Shown here: positions 44,072 through 54,092 of the stretch, one piece after another
Position numbering within the stretch: position 1 is the stretch's first letter
Layout of the letters: every line of letters begins with the position of its first letter
Assembly: GCF_018917145.1 (NCBI RefSeq)
Contig: NZ_JAHLOD010000009.1
Coordinates: 1-64,000, forward strand
Direction: 5' to 3'
Length of the DNA: 64,000 nucleotides
Source: Clostridium bornimense
Lineage (GTDB): Bacteria > Bacillota > Clostridia > Clostridiales > Clostridiaceae
Made by a program: the position numbers and the translations under genes
The notes under the pieces: model-generated
The model's input: the letters and a program-made list of their open reading frames with translations, nothing else
Database searches by the model: none
Told to the model about the DNA's origin: nothing

Positions 44072-44359
44072 ATGCAAATAACTGATGTAAGAATTAGAAA
44101 GATTACTAGCGAAGGTAAAATGAAAGCCATCGTTTCTGTAACCTTCAATAATGAATTTGTAGTTCATGATATTAAAATTATAGAAGGACAAAATGGATTA
44201 TTTATAGCAATGCCAAGTAGAAGAACTCCAGATGGAGAGTTTAAGGATATTGCTCATCCAATTAATACAGCTACTAGAGAACAACTACAAAATTCAATTT
44301 TATCTGAATATGAAAAGGTTAAGAATCAAGCTAGTGAAGAGGAAAATGTAACTGAATAG
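44072..44359 (+). CDS. spoVG: regulatory protein SpoVG
   Basis: A 95-residue small nucleic-acid-binding regulator. It starts [20 protein letters not shown] and carries [23 protein letters not shown], the hallmark of SpoVG. Start 44072 follows GGAGGTG; the frame to 44057 lacks a site. SpoVG influences septation, sporulation and RNA regulation. It lies between purR and glmU. Confidence 0.97.
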   Translation: MQITDVRIRKITSEGKMKAIVSVTFNNEFVVHDIKIIEGQNGLFIAMPSRRTPDGEFKDIAHPINTATREQLQNSILSEYEKVKNQASEEENVTE

Positions 44360-44360
44360 T

Positions 44361-44410
44361 TAGATAATAATAAAATCTCATTTATATAAATGAGATTTTA
44401 TTATTATCTA
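44361..44410. terminator. 24-bp perfect palindromic terminator after spoVG
   Basis: TAGATAATAATAAAATCTCA (the first 20 of 24 bases) pairs completely with its complement ending at 44410, leaving only two central bases. It holds both an A run and a T run, so it can act in either direction. Confidence 0.88.
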
Positions 44411-44506
44411 TATAAAACTTTACGCTGTTGAAAATATATGCGCTATAAAATATAATAATATGTGATATATATAAATATATATTAAATATTTGGTAGAGGT
44501 GTAAAT

Positions 44507-45883
44507 ATGTATAAGTGTTCATTGGTTTTGGCTGCGGGGCAAGGCACTAGAATGAAATCAAAGCTTCCGAAAGTATTACATAAGGTATGTGGAAAGAGCA
44601 TGGTAAATCATGTTATAGATACATTAAGAAAAGTTAATATAGATGATGTTAATGTAATAATAGGTACAGGTGCAGAGCTTGTTCGTAAAAATACCGAAGA
44701 GAAAAATGTAAGTTATTCTTTACAAGAAGAAACATTAGGTACTGGACATGCAGTAATATGTGCTAAGGAATTTTTAAAAGACAAAAAAGGTATAGTTGTT
44801 ATAGCAAATGGTGATGCACCACTAATAGAACCAGAAACATTAGAAAACGTAATAAATAGTCACATAAGTGAGAAAAATTATGGAACAATAATTACATCTA
44901 TTATTGAAGATTCTACAGGTTATGGAAGAATAGTAAGAAATAATGAAGGTAATGTTGAAGCTATAGTTGAACATAAAGATTGTAATGAAGAACAATTGAA
45001 AATAAAAGAAGTAAATGCAGGTATGTATATATTTGATATAGAAGAATTACTTCAAGCATTAGACAAATTAAATAATAATAATGCACAAAATGAATATTAC
45101 TTAACAGATGTAATAGAAATAATGGCTAAAAAAGGCTTAAAGGTAGGATCTGTGGTATCACCGTTTGAAGAGACTTTAGGTATAAATTCTAGGGTACAAT
45201 TAGCAGAAGTAGAGTCAATTATGAGAAGAAAGATAAATGAAAAACATCTTATAAATGGGGTAACTATAATTGATCCAAGTAACACTTATATAGGAAGAGA
45301 CGTAAAGATAGAGAAGGATGTTATTATTTATCCAGGATGTATATTAGAAGGAACTACAACAATATCTGAAGATTGTGTAATTTTACAAAATAGTAGAATT
45401 GTAGATAGTTTCATCGGAAAAGGTACAGAGGTACAAAGTTCTGTTATTTTAGAAAGTAAAGTAGGAGAAAATACTCATGTTGGACCATTTGCTTATATTA
45501 GACCAGAATCAAATATAGGCAATGATGTAAAGATAGGTGATTTTGTAGAAATTAAGAAATCATCTATAGGAAATGGAACAAAAGTTTCTCACTTAACTTA
45601 TGTAGGTGATGCAGAAGTTGGAGAAAATGTAAACTTTGGTTGTGGTACTGTTACAGTAAACTATGATGGAAATAATAAACACTTAACCAAAATAGGCGAT
45701 AATGCGTTTATTGGATGCAATACAAATCTTGTAGCACCAGTAGAAGTAGAAGACGGAGCATATATTGCTGCTGGATCTACAATAACAACTACTGTACCTA
45801 GTGATGCATTAGCAGTTGCTAGAGCAAGACAAGTTAATATAAAAAATTGGGTTAGTAGAAGAGGGTTATATCAAAAAAAATAA
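44507..45883 (+). CDS. glmU: bifunctional GlmU: GlcNAc-1-P uridylyltransferase / GlcN-1-P acetyltransferase
   Basis: A 458-residue enzyme that makes UDP-GlcNAc in two steps. The N-terminal nucleotidyltransferase shows [18 protein letters not shown] and GTGHAV, with IANGDAPLI carrying the metal Asp. The C-terminal left-handed beta-helix has hexapeptide repeats and the acetyltransferase residues around [11 protein letters not shown] and [19 protein letters not shown]. It is followed by prs 14 bp on, as in most Firmicutes. Confidence 0.98.
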   Translation: MYKCSLVLAAGQGTRMKSKLPKVLHKVCGKSMVNHVIDTLRKVNIDDVNVIIGTGAELVRKNTEEKNVSYSLQEETLGTGHAVICAKEFLKDKKGIVVIANGDAPLIEPETLENVINSHISEKNYGTIITSIIEDSTGYGRIVRNNEGNVEAIVEHKDCNEEQLKIKEVNAGMYIFDIEELLQALDKLNNNNAQNEYYLTDVIEIMAKKGLKVGSVVSPFEETLGINSRVQLAEVESIMRRKINEKHLINGVTIIDPSNTYIGRDVKIEKDVIIYPGCILEGTTTISEDCVILQNSRIVDSFIGKGTEVQSSVILESKVGENTHVGPFAYIRPESNIGNDVKIGDFVEIKKSSIGNGTKVSHLTYVGDAEVGENVNFGCGTVTVNYDGNNKHLTKIGDNAFIGCNTNLVAPVEVEDGAYIAAGSTITTTVPSDALAVARARQVNIKNWVSRRGLYQKK

Positions 45884-45897
45884 GGAGGCCAATGGTA

Positions 45898-46854
45898 ATG
45901 ATTTCACATGGCGAAAATATTAAAATATTTGCAGGAAATTCACATCAACAATTAGCACAAGATATAGCAGACATATTAGGTGTATCAGTTGGAAAATCTA
46001 AAGTTTCTAAATTCTCAAATGGAGAAATATCAGTAGATATTGATGAAAGTGTTAGAGGAGCTCATGTATTTGTAGTTCAACCAACAGCAGATCCAGTTAA
46101 TGATTCATTAATGGAACTTTTAATAATGATAGATGCTTTCAAGAGAGCATCAGCAGGTAAGATAACAGCAGTTATACCTCATTATGCATATGCAAGACAA
46201 GATAGAAAAGCGAAAGCTAGACAGCCTATAACAGCTAAGCTTGTAGCTAATCTTATTCATACTGCAGGAGCAGATAGAGTTTTAACTATGGATTTACATG
46301 CAACTCAAATTCAAGGATTCTTTGATATTCCAGTAGATCACTTAGAGGGAGGACCTTTAATTGCTAACTACATTAAGGAATTAGATATAGACCCAGAAGA
46401 ATTAGTAGCAGTTTCACCAGATATCGGTGGAGTTAAAAGAGCTAGAAATTTTGCTGAGAAGTTACACATACCATTAGCGATAGTTGATAAAAGAAGACCA
46501 AAGCCAAATGTATCTGAAGTTATGAATGTAATTGGAGATATAAAAGGTAAAACAGTAGTTATGATAGACGATATGATAGATACTGCAGGATCAATAGTTA
46601 ATGCTGCTGAAGCATTAATGAAGATGGGAGCTAAAGAAGTTTATGCATCTTGTACTCATCCAGTATTATCAGGACCTGCTATAGAAAGAATAGAAAACTC
46701 TTGCATAAAACAATTAGTAGTTTTAGATACTATAGCATTACCAGAAGAAAAGAGAATTGATAAAATAAAAGTTTTATCAGTAGCGCCAATTTTTGCAGAA
46801 GCTATAAGAAGAATCTATGAAGATCTTCCAGTTTCAATAATTTTTAAAGACTAA
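45898..46854 (+). CDS. prs: ribose-phosphate pyrophosphokinase
   Basis: A 318-residue enzyme that makes PRPP from ribose-5-phosphate and ATP. It has [11 protein letters not shown], the signature [18 protein letters not shown] and the PRPP loop [16 protein letters not shown] 45898 is preferred because AGGAGG lies 9 nt upstream; ATG 45892 is only 3 nt from it. PRPP feeds purine, histidine and UDP-sugar-related synthesis, and is also the PurR effector. Confidence 0.98.
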   Translation: MISHGENIKIFAGNSHQQLAQDIADILGVSVGKSKVSKFSNGEISVDIDESVRGAHVFVVQPTADPVNDSLMELLIMIDAFKRASAGKITAVIPHYAYARQDRKAKARQPITAKLVANLIHTAGADRVLTMDLHATQIQGFFDIPVDHLEGGPLIANYIKELDIDPEELVAVSPDIGGVKRARNFAEKLHIPLAIVDKRRPKPNVSEVMNVIGDIKGKTVVMIDDMIDTAGSIVNAAEALMKMGAKEVYASCTHPVLSGPAIERIENSCIKQLVVLDTIALPEEKRIDKIKVLSVAPIFAEAIRRIYEDLPVSIIFKD

Positions 46855-46862
46855 TAGGATGT

Positions 46863-46935
46863 ATGCCAGTGCACAGTTTTCAGTGCACATTTAAGGAGGA
46901 AATTCCTGCGGAATTTCTTAAAAAATAAGTGTGAT
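46863..46935. repeat. dispersed repeat, copy E
   Basis: GCCAGTGCACAGTTTTCAGT, CAGTGCACA, then GGAAATTCCTGCGGAATTTC and a following AATAAGTG. It is the shortest copy and lies directly after prs. The related ACTTAAGTATAATAGTT tail found in copy B occurs near 47058. The rest of 46972-47227 shows nothing else I can support. Confidence 0.78.
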
Positions 46936-46971
46936 GATGTTGAAGTTTGGTGTCATCACACTTATTTTTTT
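46927..46971 (+). terminator. terminator of glmU-prs
   Basis: AAGTGTGATGA pairs with TCATCACACTT and is followed by ATTTTTTT. Confidence 0.9.
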
Positions 46972-47227
46972 ATTATCAGTATGTGTTTTTTAGTGCATAA
47001 TTAAGTTCAAATAATTAAGAATATACAATTTGGGTATGTCCTTGAATGAAAAAATAACACTTAAGTATAATAGTTCTCTATATTAGCAATAAAAGAAATT
47101 TTATCCAACTATTGTTGATAAAAAAATAATATGTTATAGTCTATAATATGGGTAGTATCAAATTAAGAACTACACCTAAAGATCTTGAAGAAATAATTAT
47201 GAGCACACTAACATAGGTGGTGATGCT

Positions 47228-48088
47228 ATGAAGATAGGATTTTTCGGAGCCGGTAAGGTTGCGGTGTCCTTAGGAAAATATTTCAAAAACAATGGATTAG
47301 ATATTGCAGGTTTTTATTCTAAAACGTTTGCCTCGACTGAATTTGCGAGAGACTTTACAGAAACTAATGGTTATAGTGATTTAGAATCTTTTGTTTTAGA
47401 TTGTGATATTATATTCATAACTACTAATGATGATGAATTGGTCAATGGATTTAACGAAATATCAAATTTTGATTTGGAAAATAAGATAATTGTAAATACC
47501 TCAGGCTCATATTCTTCAAGTATATTCTCTAATGCTAGAGAATTAGGTGCATTTCCGTATTCATTACACCCAATCTATCCATTCTCGGATAAAGAAACAT
47601 CATATAAAAATTTAGGACAGGCAGTATTTACATTAGAAGGTGCAGAGGAAAAGTTATCTCTTGTCAAAGGTCTAGTAGAAGGTTGTGGAAACAAAGTTAT
47701 TTTAATGAAGGGTGATAAAAAAACATATCATCTAGCTTGTGCTATGGCTTCAAACTTAACTTTGGCTTTGTTATCATTAAGCTCAAAATATTTACAAAAG
47801 GTAGGCTTTAATGAAGAAGATAGCATTGCAGCATTACGTCCTCTCGTTGAAAGTAATATTAATAGTATTTTTGACAAGGGCTTTGTTAATTCCTTAACAG
47901 GTCCTGTGGTTAGAGGTGATGTAGATACTATAGAAGGTCATTTAAGTAAATTAAATGAAGGTGACAAAGAGGTTTATAAAAGACTGTCTCTAGAGTTGTT
48001 AGATTTATCAATAGAGAGAAATGGATTAAGTAATAAGTATAAAAAAATAAATTCTATTTTAGGGGGAAATGAAAATGAAAAATACTAG
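47228..48088 (+). CDS. panG: PanG-like ketopantoate reductase (Rossmann/DUF2520)
   Basis: A 286-residue NAD(P)-dependent oxidoreductase-like protein. The N-terminal Rossmann motif is [17 protein letters not shown], with [24 protein letters not shown] and a helical C-terminal DUF2520 domain. A Rossmann/DUF2520-type protein named PanG was shown to be a ketopantoate reductase in Francisella, with homologues in C. difficile. Its position as first gene of a panB-panC-panD operon, which lacks panE, supports that reaction here. Its stop overlaps panB. Confidence 0.85.
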   Translation: MKIGFFGAGKVAVSLGKYFKNNGLDIAGFYSKTFASTEFARDFTETNGYSDLESFVLDCDIIFITTNDDELVNGFNEISNFDLENKIIVNTSGSYSSSIFSNARELGAFPYSLHPIYPFSDKETSYKNLGQAVFTLEGAEEKLSLVKGLVEGCGNKVILMKGDKKTYHLACAMASNLTLALLSLSSKYLQKVGFNEEDSIAALRPLVESNINSIFDKGFVNSLTGPVVRGDVDTIEGHLSKLNEGDKEVYKRLSLELLDLSIERNGLSNKYKKINSILGGNENEKY

Positions 48089-48899
48089 TGCAACATTTAT
48101 TGAAATGAAAAAAAGAGGAGAAAAGATATCAATGTTAACAGCGTATGATTATTCTACAGCTAAACTCATTGATTCTTGTGATATAAATTCTATTTTAGTT
48201 GGTGATTCCTTAGGAATGGTATGCTTAGGATATAAGGATACTTTATCTGTTACGATGGAAGATATGATCCATCATACTAAAGCAGTAACTCGTGGCGTAG
48301 AAAATGCTTTAGTAATAGGTGATATGCCATTTATGAGTTATACTAATATAGAGGATGCAGTAAAGAATGCAGGAAGACTTATAAAGGAAGGTGGAGCTGG
48401 AGCTGTTAAGCTTGAAGGTGGAGCTAAGGTAGCAAAACAGGTAGAAGCTATAGTTGATGCTCAAATTCCTGTAGTAGGACATATTGGATTAACACCACAA
48501 TCAATAAATGTTTTTGGTGGATTTAAAGTTCAAGGAAAAAGCGAAGAAGCAGCAAAACAGCTTATAGAAGATGCAAAGACTCTAGAGAAAGCAGGAGCTT
48601 TCGCTGTTGTTTTAGAATGTATACCAAGAGATGTAGCAGAACTTATAACTAAGGCTATCTCTATTCCAACTATAGGTATTGGAGCTGGAGAATGTTGTGA
48701 TGGACAAGTACTTGTTTATCAAGATATGATATCTATGTTCCAAGGATTTAAACCTAAGTTTGTAAAAGAGTATGCTAATGTTGGTGAGATTATGATGGAA
48801 GCTTTCAAGGCATACGATAAAGATGTAAAAAGTGGGGCATTTCCAGAAGAAAAACATTGTTTTAGTATAGATGCAGCTGCATTAGCTAAGTTGTATTAG
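48075..48899 (+). CDS. panB: 3-methyl-2-oxobutanoate hydroxymethyltransferase
   Basis: A 274-residue enzyme that transfers a hydroxymethyl group from methylene-THF to 2-ketoisovalerate, making ketopantoate. It shows [43 protein letters not shown] and [16 protein letters not shown] start at 48075, 8 nt after the GGGGG; ATG 48069 is too close to it. It overlaps the panG stop and is followed by panC. Confidence 0.97.
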   Translation: MKNTSATFIEMKKRGEKISMLTAYDYSTAKLIDSCDINSILVGDSLGMVCLGYKDTLSVTMEDMIHHTKAVTRGVENALVIGDMPFMSYTNIEDAVKNAGRLIKEGGAGAVKLEGGAKVAKQVEAIVDAQIPVVGHIGLTPQSINVFGGFKVQGKSEEAAKQLIEDAKTLEKAGAFAVVLECIPRDVAELITKAISIPTIGIGAGECCDGQVLVYQDMISMFQGFKPKFVKEYANVGEIMMEAFKAYDKDVKSGAFPEEKHCFSIDAAALAKLY

Positions 48900-48910
48900 G
48901 AGGGGATTTT

Positions 48911-49753
48911 ATGAAAGTTGTATATACAATAAGTGAAGTTAGGGAATTAGTAAAACAATATAAAAGGGATGGACTTACAGTAGGGTTTGTACCTACAATG
49001 GGATATCTTCATGAGGGACATGGTTCTTTAATAAAGAGGGCTAAAGAGGAAAATAATATTGTAGTAGTATCTACTTTTGTAAATCCAATTCAATTTGGAC
49101 CTAATGAAGATTTAGATAAGTACCCAAGAGATCAAAAAAGAGATGAAGAAGTTTGTGAAACTTATGGTGGAGATGTTATGTTTTTACCATCTGTAGAAGA
49201 AATGTATCCTGAAGAAAGAAAAACAACAGTATCAGTAGAAGGACTTACAGCTGGTCTTTGTGGTGCAAAAAGACCAGGACACTTTAACGGGGTAACTACA
49301 GTTGTAACAAAACTTTTCAACATAGTACTACCAGATAGAGCTTATTTTGGTCAAAAAGATGCACAACAACTTATGGTTATAAAGAAAATGGTAAGAGATC
49401 TTAATAGTCCTGTTGAAGTAATAGGGTGCCCTATTATTAGAGAAGAAGATGGATTAGCTAAGAGTTCTAGAAATAAATATCTAGGAGAAGATGAAAGAAA
49501 GGCAGCGTTAGTACTTTCAAGAAGCTTAAAAGAAGCTAAAAATGCTATAGAAAATGGTGAAAAGAATAGTAAAAAAGTTATATCAGTCATTAGTAATGTT
49601 ATAAATAAAGAACCATTAGCTAAAATTGATTACGTAAATATTGTAGATATAAATACTATAGAGGATGTAGAAGAAATAGAAAGTGATGTATTAATTGCTA
49701 TTGCAGTATACATAGGAAAAACAAGACTAATTGATAATATTATAATAAAATAG
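48911..49753 (+). CDS. panC: pantothenate synthetase
   Basis: A 280-residue ligase that joins pantoate and beta-alanine using ATP. It shows GFVPTMGYLHEGHGSLI (HIGH-like), STFVNPIQFGPNEDLDKYPR, KRPGHFNGVTTVV, YFGQKDAQQ and KSSRNKYL (KMSKS-like). AGGAGGGG precedes the ATG. It lies between panB and panD with short gaps. Confidence 0.98.
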   Translation: MKVVYTISEVRELVKQYKRDGLTVGFVPTMGYLHEGHGSLIKRAKEENNIVVVSTFVNPIQFGPNEDLDKYPRDQKRDEEVCETYGGDVMFLPSVEEMYPEERKTTVSVEGLTAGLCGAKRPGHFNGVTTVVTKLFNIVLPDRAYFGQKDAQQLMVIKKMVRDLNSPVEVIGCPIIREEDGLAKSSRNKYLGEDERKAALVLSRSLKEAKNAIENGEKNSKKVISVISNVINKEPLAKIDYVNIVDINTIEDVEEIESDVLIAIAVYIGKTRLIDNIIIK

Positions 49754-49768
49754 TAAGGGGATGAAATA

Positions 49769-50158
49769 ATGCAATTAACAATGTTAAAAAGTAAGATACA
49801 TAGAGCTATCGTAACAGAAGCCAATGTAAATTATGTAGGAAGCATAACAGTAGATAAGGATTTATTAGATGCTGCAGGAATATTAGAATATGAAATGGTA
49901 CAAGTTGTTGATGTTGATAATGGAAGTAGACTTGAAACATACACTATCCCAGGAGAAAGAGGAACAGGCATAATTAGTTTAAATGGTGCTGCAGCAAGAC
50001 TTGTTCAACCTGGAGATAAGGTTATAATAATGTCATATGCACAATTTACTAGAGAAGAGGCATTAGAGCATAAGCCAACAGTAGTTCTTGCTGATGAAAA
50101 CAATAAGGTTTCTGAAATATTTCATTATGAATCACATGGAGAAATAAAGGGAAATTAA
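49769..50158 (+). CDS. panD: aspartate 1-decarboxylase precursor
   Basis: A 129-residue pyruvoyl enzyme that converts aspartate to beta-alanine. It self-cleaves between Gly24 and Ser25 ([10 protein letters not shown]), making the pyruvoyl group from Ser25. [15 protein letters not shown] and [11 protein letters not shown] are typical. It completes the pathway with panG, panB and panC. Confidence 0.98.
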   Translation: MQLTMLKSKIHRAIVTEANVNYVGSITVDKDLLDAAGILEYEMVQVVDVDNGSRLETYTIPGERGTGIISLNGAAARLVQPGDKVIIMSYAQFTREEALEHKPTVVLADENNKVSEIFHYESHGEIKGN

Positions 50159-50205
50159 TATATTACTTATTTTTAGAATAAAAGTTATCAAAAAGTTAAG
50201 AATTA

Positions 50206-50233
50206 TTAAGGAGGATTTTACCTCCTTTTTTTG
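50206..50233 (+). terminator. terminator of the pan operon
   Basis: AAGGAGG pairs with CCTCCTT around ATTTTA and is followed by a T run. Confidence 0.85.
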
Positions 50234-50333
50234 AATATAAGAAAATGTAGATTTCGTTAACTAAAGTACAAGGCTTAATTAGTGGTTTTGTTATTATAAA
50301 GAAGAATATAATTATTATAAAATTGGAGGTATT

Positions 50334-51017
50334 ATGGTGAATAATAGAATTTTAATAGTAGATGATGATAAAAATATTTGTGAACTTATAAAATTATACG
50401 TAGAAAGTGAAGGGTTTGTTACAAAAGTAGTAAATGAAGGTGATAAAGTTTATGATGCGTTTAAAGAGTGGCAACCTGATTTGATAGTATTAGATGTAAT
50501 GCTTCCAGGTAAAAATGGATTTGAAATATTAAAAGACATAAAATCAGAAAGTAATGTTCCTGTAATTATGTTAACAGCAAAAGGCAGTACTTATGATAAA
50601 ATTACAGGTTTAGATTCAGGAGCTGATGATTATATTGTTAAACCTTTTGATGCAAGGGAATTAATAGCTAGAATTAAGGCTGTACTTAGAAGAAGTAATG
50701 GAAATGAAAATAATGAAAATGACGTTTTAGTGTTTAATGACTTAAAGATAGATATATCTTCTTATACAGTTTATTTAGGTGAAAAAGAAATAAAAATGCC
50801 ACCAAAAGAATTAGAACTTTTACACTTCTTGGCTATGAATAAAAATAAGGTATTTACTAGAGAAGAATTATTATGCAAAGTATGGGGTTACGATTATCCA
50901 GGTGATTCAAGAACTGTAGATGTTCATATTAAGAGAATTAGAGAAAAGGTATCTGATGGAGAAGGTTGGTCTCTGCAAACTGTTTGGGGAGTAGGATATA
51001 AATTTGAGGTGAAATAA
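50334..51017 (+). CDS. OmpR/PhoP-family response regulator
   Basis: A 227-residue two-domain regulator. The receiver has VDDDKN, phosphoacceptor Asp54 (LIVLDVMLPGKNG), the Thr in LTAKG and Lys in YIVKPF. The C-terminal winged helix ends RTVDVHIKRIREK...TVWGVGYKFE. It is paired by a one-base overlap with the kinase gene downstream, which is its probable phosphodonor. The signal sensed is unknown. Confidence 0.96.
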   Translation: MVNNRILIVDDDKNICELIKLYVESEGFVTKVVNEGDKVYDAFKEWQPDLIVLDVMLPGKNGFEILKDIKSESNVPVIMLTAKGSTYDKITGLDSGADDYIVKPFDARELIARIKAVLRRSNGNENNENDVLVFNDLKIDISSYTVYLGEKEIKMPPKELELLHFLAMNKNKVFTREELLCKVWGYDYPGDSRTVDVHIKRIREKVSDGEGWSLQTVWGVGYKFEVK

Positions 51018-52450
51018 TGCGAGGAGAAAGTAAAAAAAGAAAACTTTTTTCTAAGATAATAGGAGCATATCTAAGTATTTTTATGGGCAGTTTTATAGTA
51101 TTAACTATATTATTAGCATTTTTATATAGAAATATTTATATTGAAAATAGAAATCAAGATGTTAAGCAAGCATCTATAATACTTTCTGTAGTTATAGAAG
51201 AATACTATGAAGGAAGTGTTAGTGGAGGTTTATTAAGTAACTCATTAGTAGGTTTAGAAAATACTAAGAGATATAAAGTTGCATTAGCTGATTCAGTAGG
51301 TAATATTTTCATGGGTTCTGATGATTCAAAATCTATCATAGGTAAAAAAATAGATAGTAAGTATCTTGAAAAGCTAAAAGAAGGTGAATTCATAGATAAA
51401 GGCGGGCCTACTGATATATTTGCAAATACAGATAAAGAAGTTTATATTGCACCGGTTATTAGGGAAAATAAGTTTTTGGGAGCAATAATTATTAGTGAAA
51501 ATCCGATGTATTTCACAAAGAGTATGGCTATGTTTTTGTTAAAGATATTTTCTATGGCTGTGCTAGTAGCATTTTTAGGTGCATTAAGTTTCTATTTATT
51601 TACTAGAAGAAGAATAGTAAAACCTATAGTAGAAATAAATAGATCATATCACAAGGTATCACAAGGTGATTTTACAACGAGAGTTGAAATTCAAGGATTA
51701 GATGAGATTGAGGATCTTGGAAGAGCTTTTAATAGAACTGCTGAATATATGGAGACATTAGATAATAATAGTAAAGAGTTTATTTCAAATGTATCCCATG
51801 AATTAAGATCACCAATGACTTCTATTAAAGGGTTTATTGGTGGAATTTTAGATGGTGTTATACCTGCTAGTAAGCAAGAACATTATTTGTCACTAGCATA
51901 TGATGAGATAGATAGATTAGCTAGACTTATAAATGACTTGCTAAATTTATCAACATTAGAATCTGGAAATGTAGAATTGGAGATAACTTCTTTTGATATT
52001 ATTAAGTTAATTAGAGATCAAGTTGATTACTTTCAACCATTATTTGAAAGAAAGAGATTAAATGTAGAGATAATATATGACGAAAAAGAACTTTATGTAG
52101 TATCAGATAAAGATAGAGTCATTCAAGTTTTAGTTAACTTAATAGATAATGCTATAAAGTATTGTAATGAAGAAGGAATAGTTAAGATAGAAGTTAAGAT
52201 AAGTAAGGATAAAGTTTTTATATCCATATATAATAGCGGGGCATCTATTAGTGAAGATGGATTAAAACATATATGGGAAAGATTTTATAAAGGGGATAAG
52301 TCAAGGACTATTAAGGAATCTACTGGTTTAGGATTGTCTATAGTTAGAAATATAATAAAAAGTTTAAACGAAGATATAATTGTTGAAAACAAAAGAGAAG
52401 GCGGAGTACAATTTACATTTAGTATAAAAAGACTACAGATTAGGGAGTGA
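51017..52450 (+). CDS. sensor histidine kinase
   Basis: A 477-residue membrane kinase. Spans near residues 15-37 and 173-195 flank an extracytoplasmic sensor domain, followed by HAMP (about 196-250) and HisKA with His261 in FISNVSHELRSPMTSIKG. The HATPase has VNLIDNAIKY (N box) and STGLGLSIV (G box). It overlaps the response regulator start by one base and its own stop overlaps the next frame, so all three genes form one transcript. Confidence 0.95.
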   Translation: MRGESKKRKLFSKIIGAYLSIFMGSFIVLTILLAFLYRNIYIENRNQDVKQASIILSVVIEEYYEGSVSGGLLSNSLVGLENTKRYKVALADSVGNIFMGSDDSKSIIGKKIDSKYLEKLKEGEFIDKGGPTDIFANTDKEVYIAPVIRENKFLGAIIISENPMYFTKSMAMFLLKIFSMAVLVAFLGALSFYLFTRRRIVKPIVEINRSYHKVSQGDFTTRVEIQGLDEIEDLGRAFNRTAEYMETLDNNSKEFISNVSHELRSPMTSIKGFIGGILDGVIPASKQEHYLSLAYDEIDRLARLINDLLNLSTLESGNVELEITSFDIIKLIRDQVDYFQPLFERKRLNVEIIYDEKELYVVSDKDRVIQVLVNLIDNAIKYCNEEGIVKIEVKISKDKVFISIYNSGASISEDGLKHIWERFYKGDKSRTIKESTGLGLSIVRNIIKSLNEDIIVENKREGGVQFTFSIKRLQIRE

Positions 52451-52455
52451 TTTCT

Positions 52456-53472
52456 TTGAAAAAAGAAAGTTGTAACGATGAAAAAAAGGGATTTATTCAT
52501 TATGAATTAAACAAAAGAAGAAAAGCTACAAAAGTTATCGTGAAATATAGTAATGTAGTTTGTATATCTGTAGCAATAAATATACTATGTATATTTTTAT
52601 ATCATGAATTTATATTAGGTAAGTATAGGCAACAAAATGCTTCCAAAATATTAGATATACAAAATAATGCTGTTGAACAAATTTTTTGGAATATAAGTTC
52701 ATATATACTTAATGTAACTGATGAGAATAATGAAAACTCTACAATGGGTATTCTATACAAAAGAGGGGGATATGTTTTAACTACATATTCGAGTATAAAA
52801 GATAATAAAGATATAGTTATTAATTATGATGGGCGGTCAATGAAAGGAACGTTAATAGGGAAAGATGATACAGTAGATATAGCTGTTATAAAAATAGATG
52901 GAGAGTCATCGGTGTCAGGATATAATGCAGTGTTGCCAATTATAAAAAGAGGATACACTATTTATGGATTCTATGATGCAGATTTCAAAAAACAAGTATC
53001 AATAGGATCTGTAGTAGAAGTAGATACTAAAGAAGATGTACATTATATAAAAAATAACATTACCAATGTAAGCGATATAGGAATATTTATTAATAATAAA
53101 AGTGAAATAGTAGGTATAAAAAATTCTAAAGAATCTCCAGATATTGTATACATGGGAGATATAATAAACAAGGTAGAGAGTATAATAAGAGATTATGAAG
53201 GTGAATCTAGCAATATGGGACTGGTAGGAAGAGATGCTACTGAAGAGGATGAAATAGATAAAGGTGCATATATTATTAATGTATCTGGAATATATAAAAA
53301 TAGTGGACTTATGCCAGGAGATATAGTTATAAGTGTTAATGGGAAAAGCATAGAAAATTACAAAGCTTTTGAAAAGTTTATGGAAAAAAACTATTTTAAT
53401 TCTAATATAAAATGTAATATAGTAAGAGATGGAAAGATTATAGAATTAACAATTGAAAATAACATTGGCTAG
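52456..53472 (+). CDS. HtrA/DegP-like protein with PDZ domain, probable pseudoprotease
   Basis: A protein of about 338 residues. One N-terminal membrane span (about 27-48) is followed by a trypsin-like fold with GYVLTTYSSI, DDTVDIAVIKI and NVSDIGIFINNKSEIVGI, then a PDZ domain (about 265-335; GIYKNSGLMPGDIVISVNGKSI). In active HtrA proteins the first segment carries the catalytic His (GYILTNxHV); here it reads TYSS, so the His is gone. The GNSGGP segment is also not kept. It may therefore act as a sensor or scaffold for the kinase encoded just upstream. The start is a TTG 8 nt after AGGGAG; a GTG at 52447 overlaps that site. Confidence 0.8.
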   Translation: MKKESCNDEKKGFIHYELNKRRKATKVIVKYSNVVCISVAINILCIFLYHEFILGKYRQQNASKILDIQNNAVEQIFWNISSYILNVTDENNENSTMGILYKRGGYVLTTYSSIKDNKDIVINYDGRSMKGTLIGKDDTVDIAVIKIDGESSVSGYNAVLPIIKRGYTIYGFYDADFKKQVSIGSVVEVDTKEDVHYIKNNITNVSDIGIFINNKSEIVGIKNSKESPDIVYMGDIINKVESIIRDYEGESSNMGLVGRDATEEDEIDKGAYIINVSGIYKNSGLMPGDIVISVNGKSIENYKAFEKFMEKNYFNSNIKCNIVRDGKIIELTIENNIG

Positions 53473-53512
53473 GGGTTTCTCTAGCCTAAATTCATGAATG
53501 AAGGTGATAAAG

Positions 53513-54082
53513 ATGATATTAGTAGTAGGATTAGGAAACATAGGTAGCAAGTATGATAAAACTAGACATAATGTTGGTTTTGATGTTATAGATGTTTTAG
53601 CAGATAGACATAATATTTCAGTTAGTAAAGAAAAATTTAAAGGTGTATGTGGTGAAGGTATTATTGAAAATAAGAAAGTTATGTTGTTAAAGCCTTCAAC
53701 TTATATGAATCTAAGTGGTGAAAGTATTTTAGAGGCAGCTAATTTTTATAAACTTTCACCTAATGAAATTATTATAATATATGATGATATTTCATTAAAT
53801 GTTGGTAGACTTAGAATTAGAGATAAAGGAAGTGCTGGCGGTCATAATGGAATTAAAAGTGTTATAGCAAATTTAAAGACAGATGAATTTCCTAGAATAA
53901 AAGTAGGGGTGGGGGCTCCAAAAAATAACTTAATAGAGCATGTTTTAGGTGTATTTGATAAAGAAGAAAGAGTTATAGTAGAAAAGGTGTTTGAAGCTAG
54001 TGCTGATGCTGTTGAAGAAATGATAGCTAATGGTGTCAATGCATCTATGAATAAGTACAATGGACTAAATATAAATTCTTAG
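53513..54082 (+). CDS. pth: peptidyl-tRNA hydrolase
   Basis: A 189-residue enzyme that frees tRNA from stalled peptidyl-tRNA. It has MILVVGLGNIGSKYDKTRHN (catalytic His in TRHNVGF), LLKPSTYMNLSG, IYDDISLNVG and GSAGGHNGIKS. Start 53513 follows AAGGTGA; the frame from 53498 overlaps it. mfd starts 10 bp on. Confidence 0.97.
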   Translation: MILVVGLGNIGSKYDKTRHNVGFDVIDVLADRHNISVSKEKFKGVCGEGIIENKKVMLLKPSTYMNLSGESILEAANFYKLSPNEIIIIYDDISLNVGRLRIRDKGSAGGHNGIKSVIANLKTDEFPRIKVGVGAPKNNLIEHVLGVFDKEERVIVEKVFEASADAVEEMIANGVNASMNKYNGLNINS

Positions 54083-54092
54083 AGGTGTAAAG

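Noticed and set aside
47148-47216. 22-codon frame before the pan operon (MGSIKLRTTPKDLEE...)
   Set aside because: No RBS: the preceding bases look like a -10 box (TATAAT), so a leader peptide is not supported.
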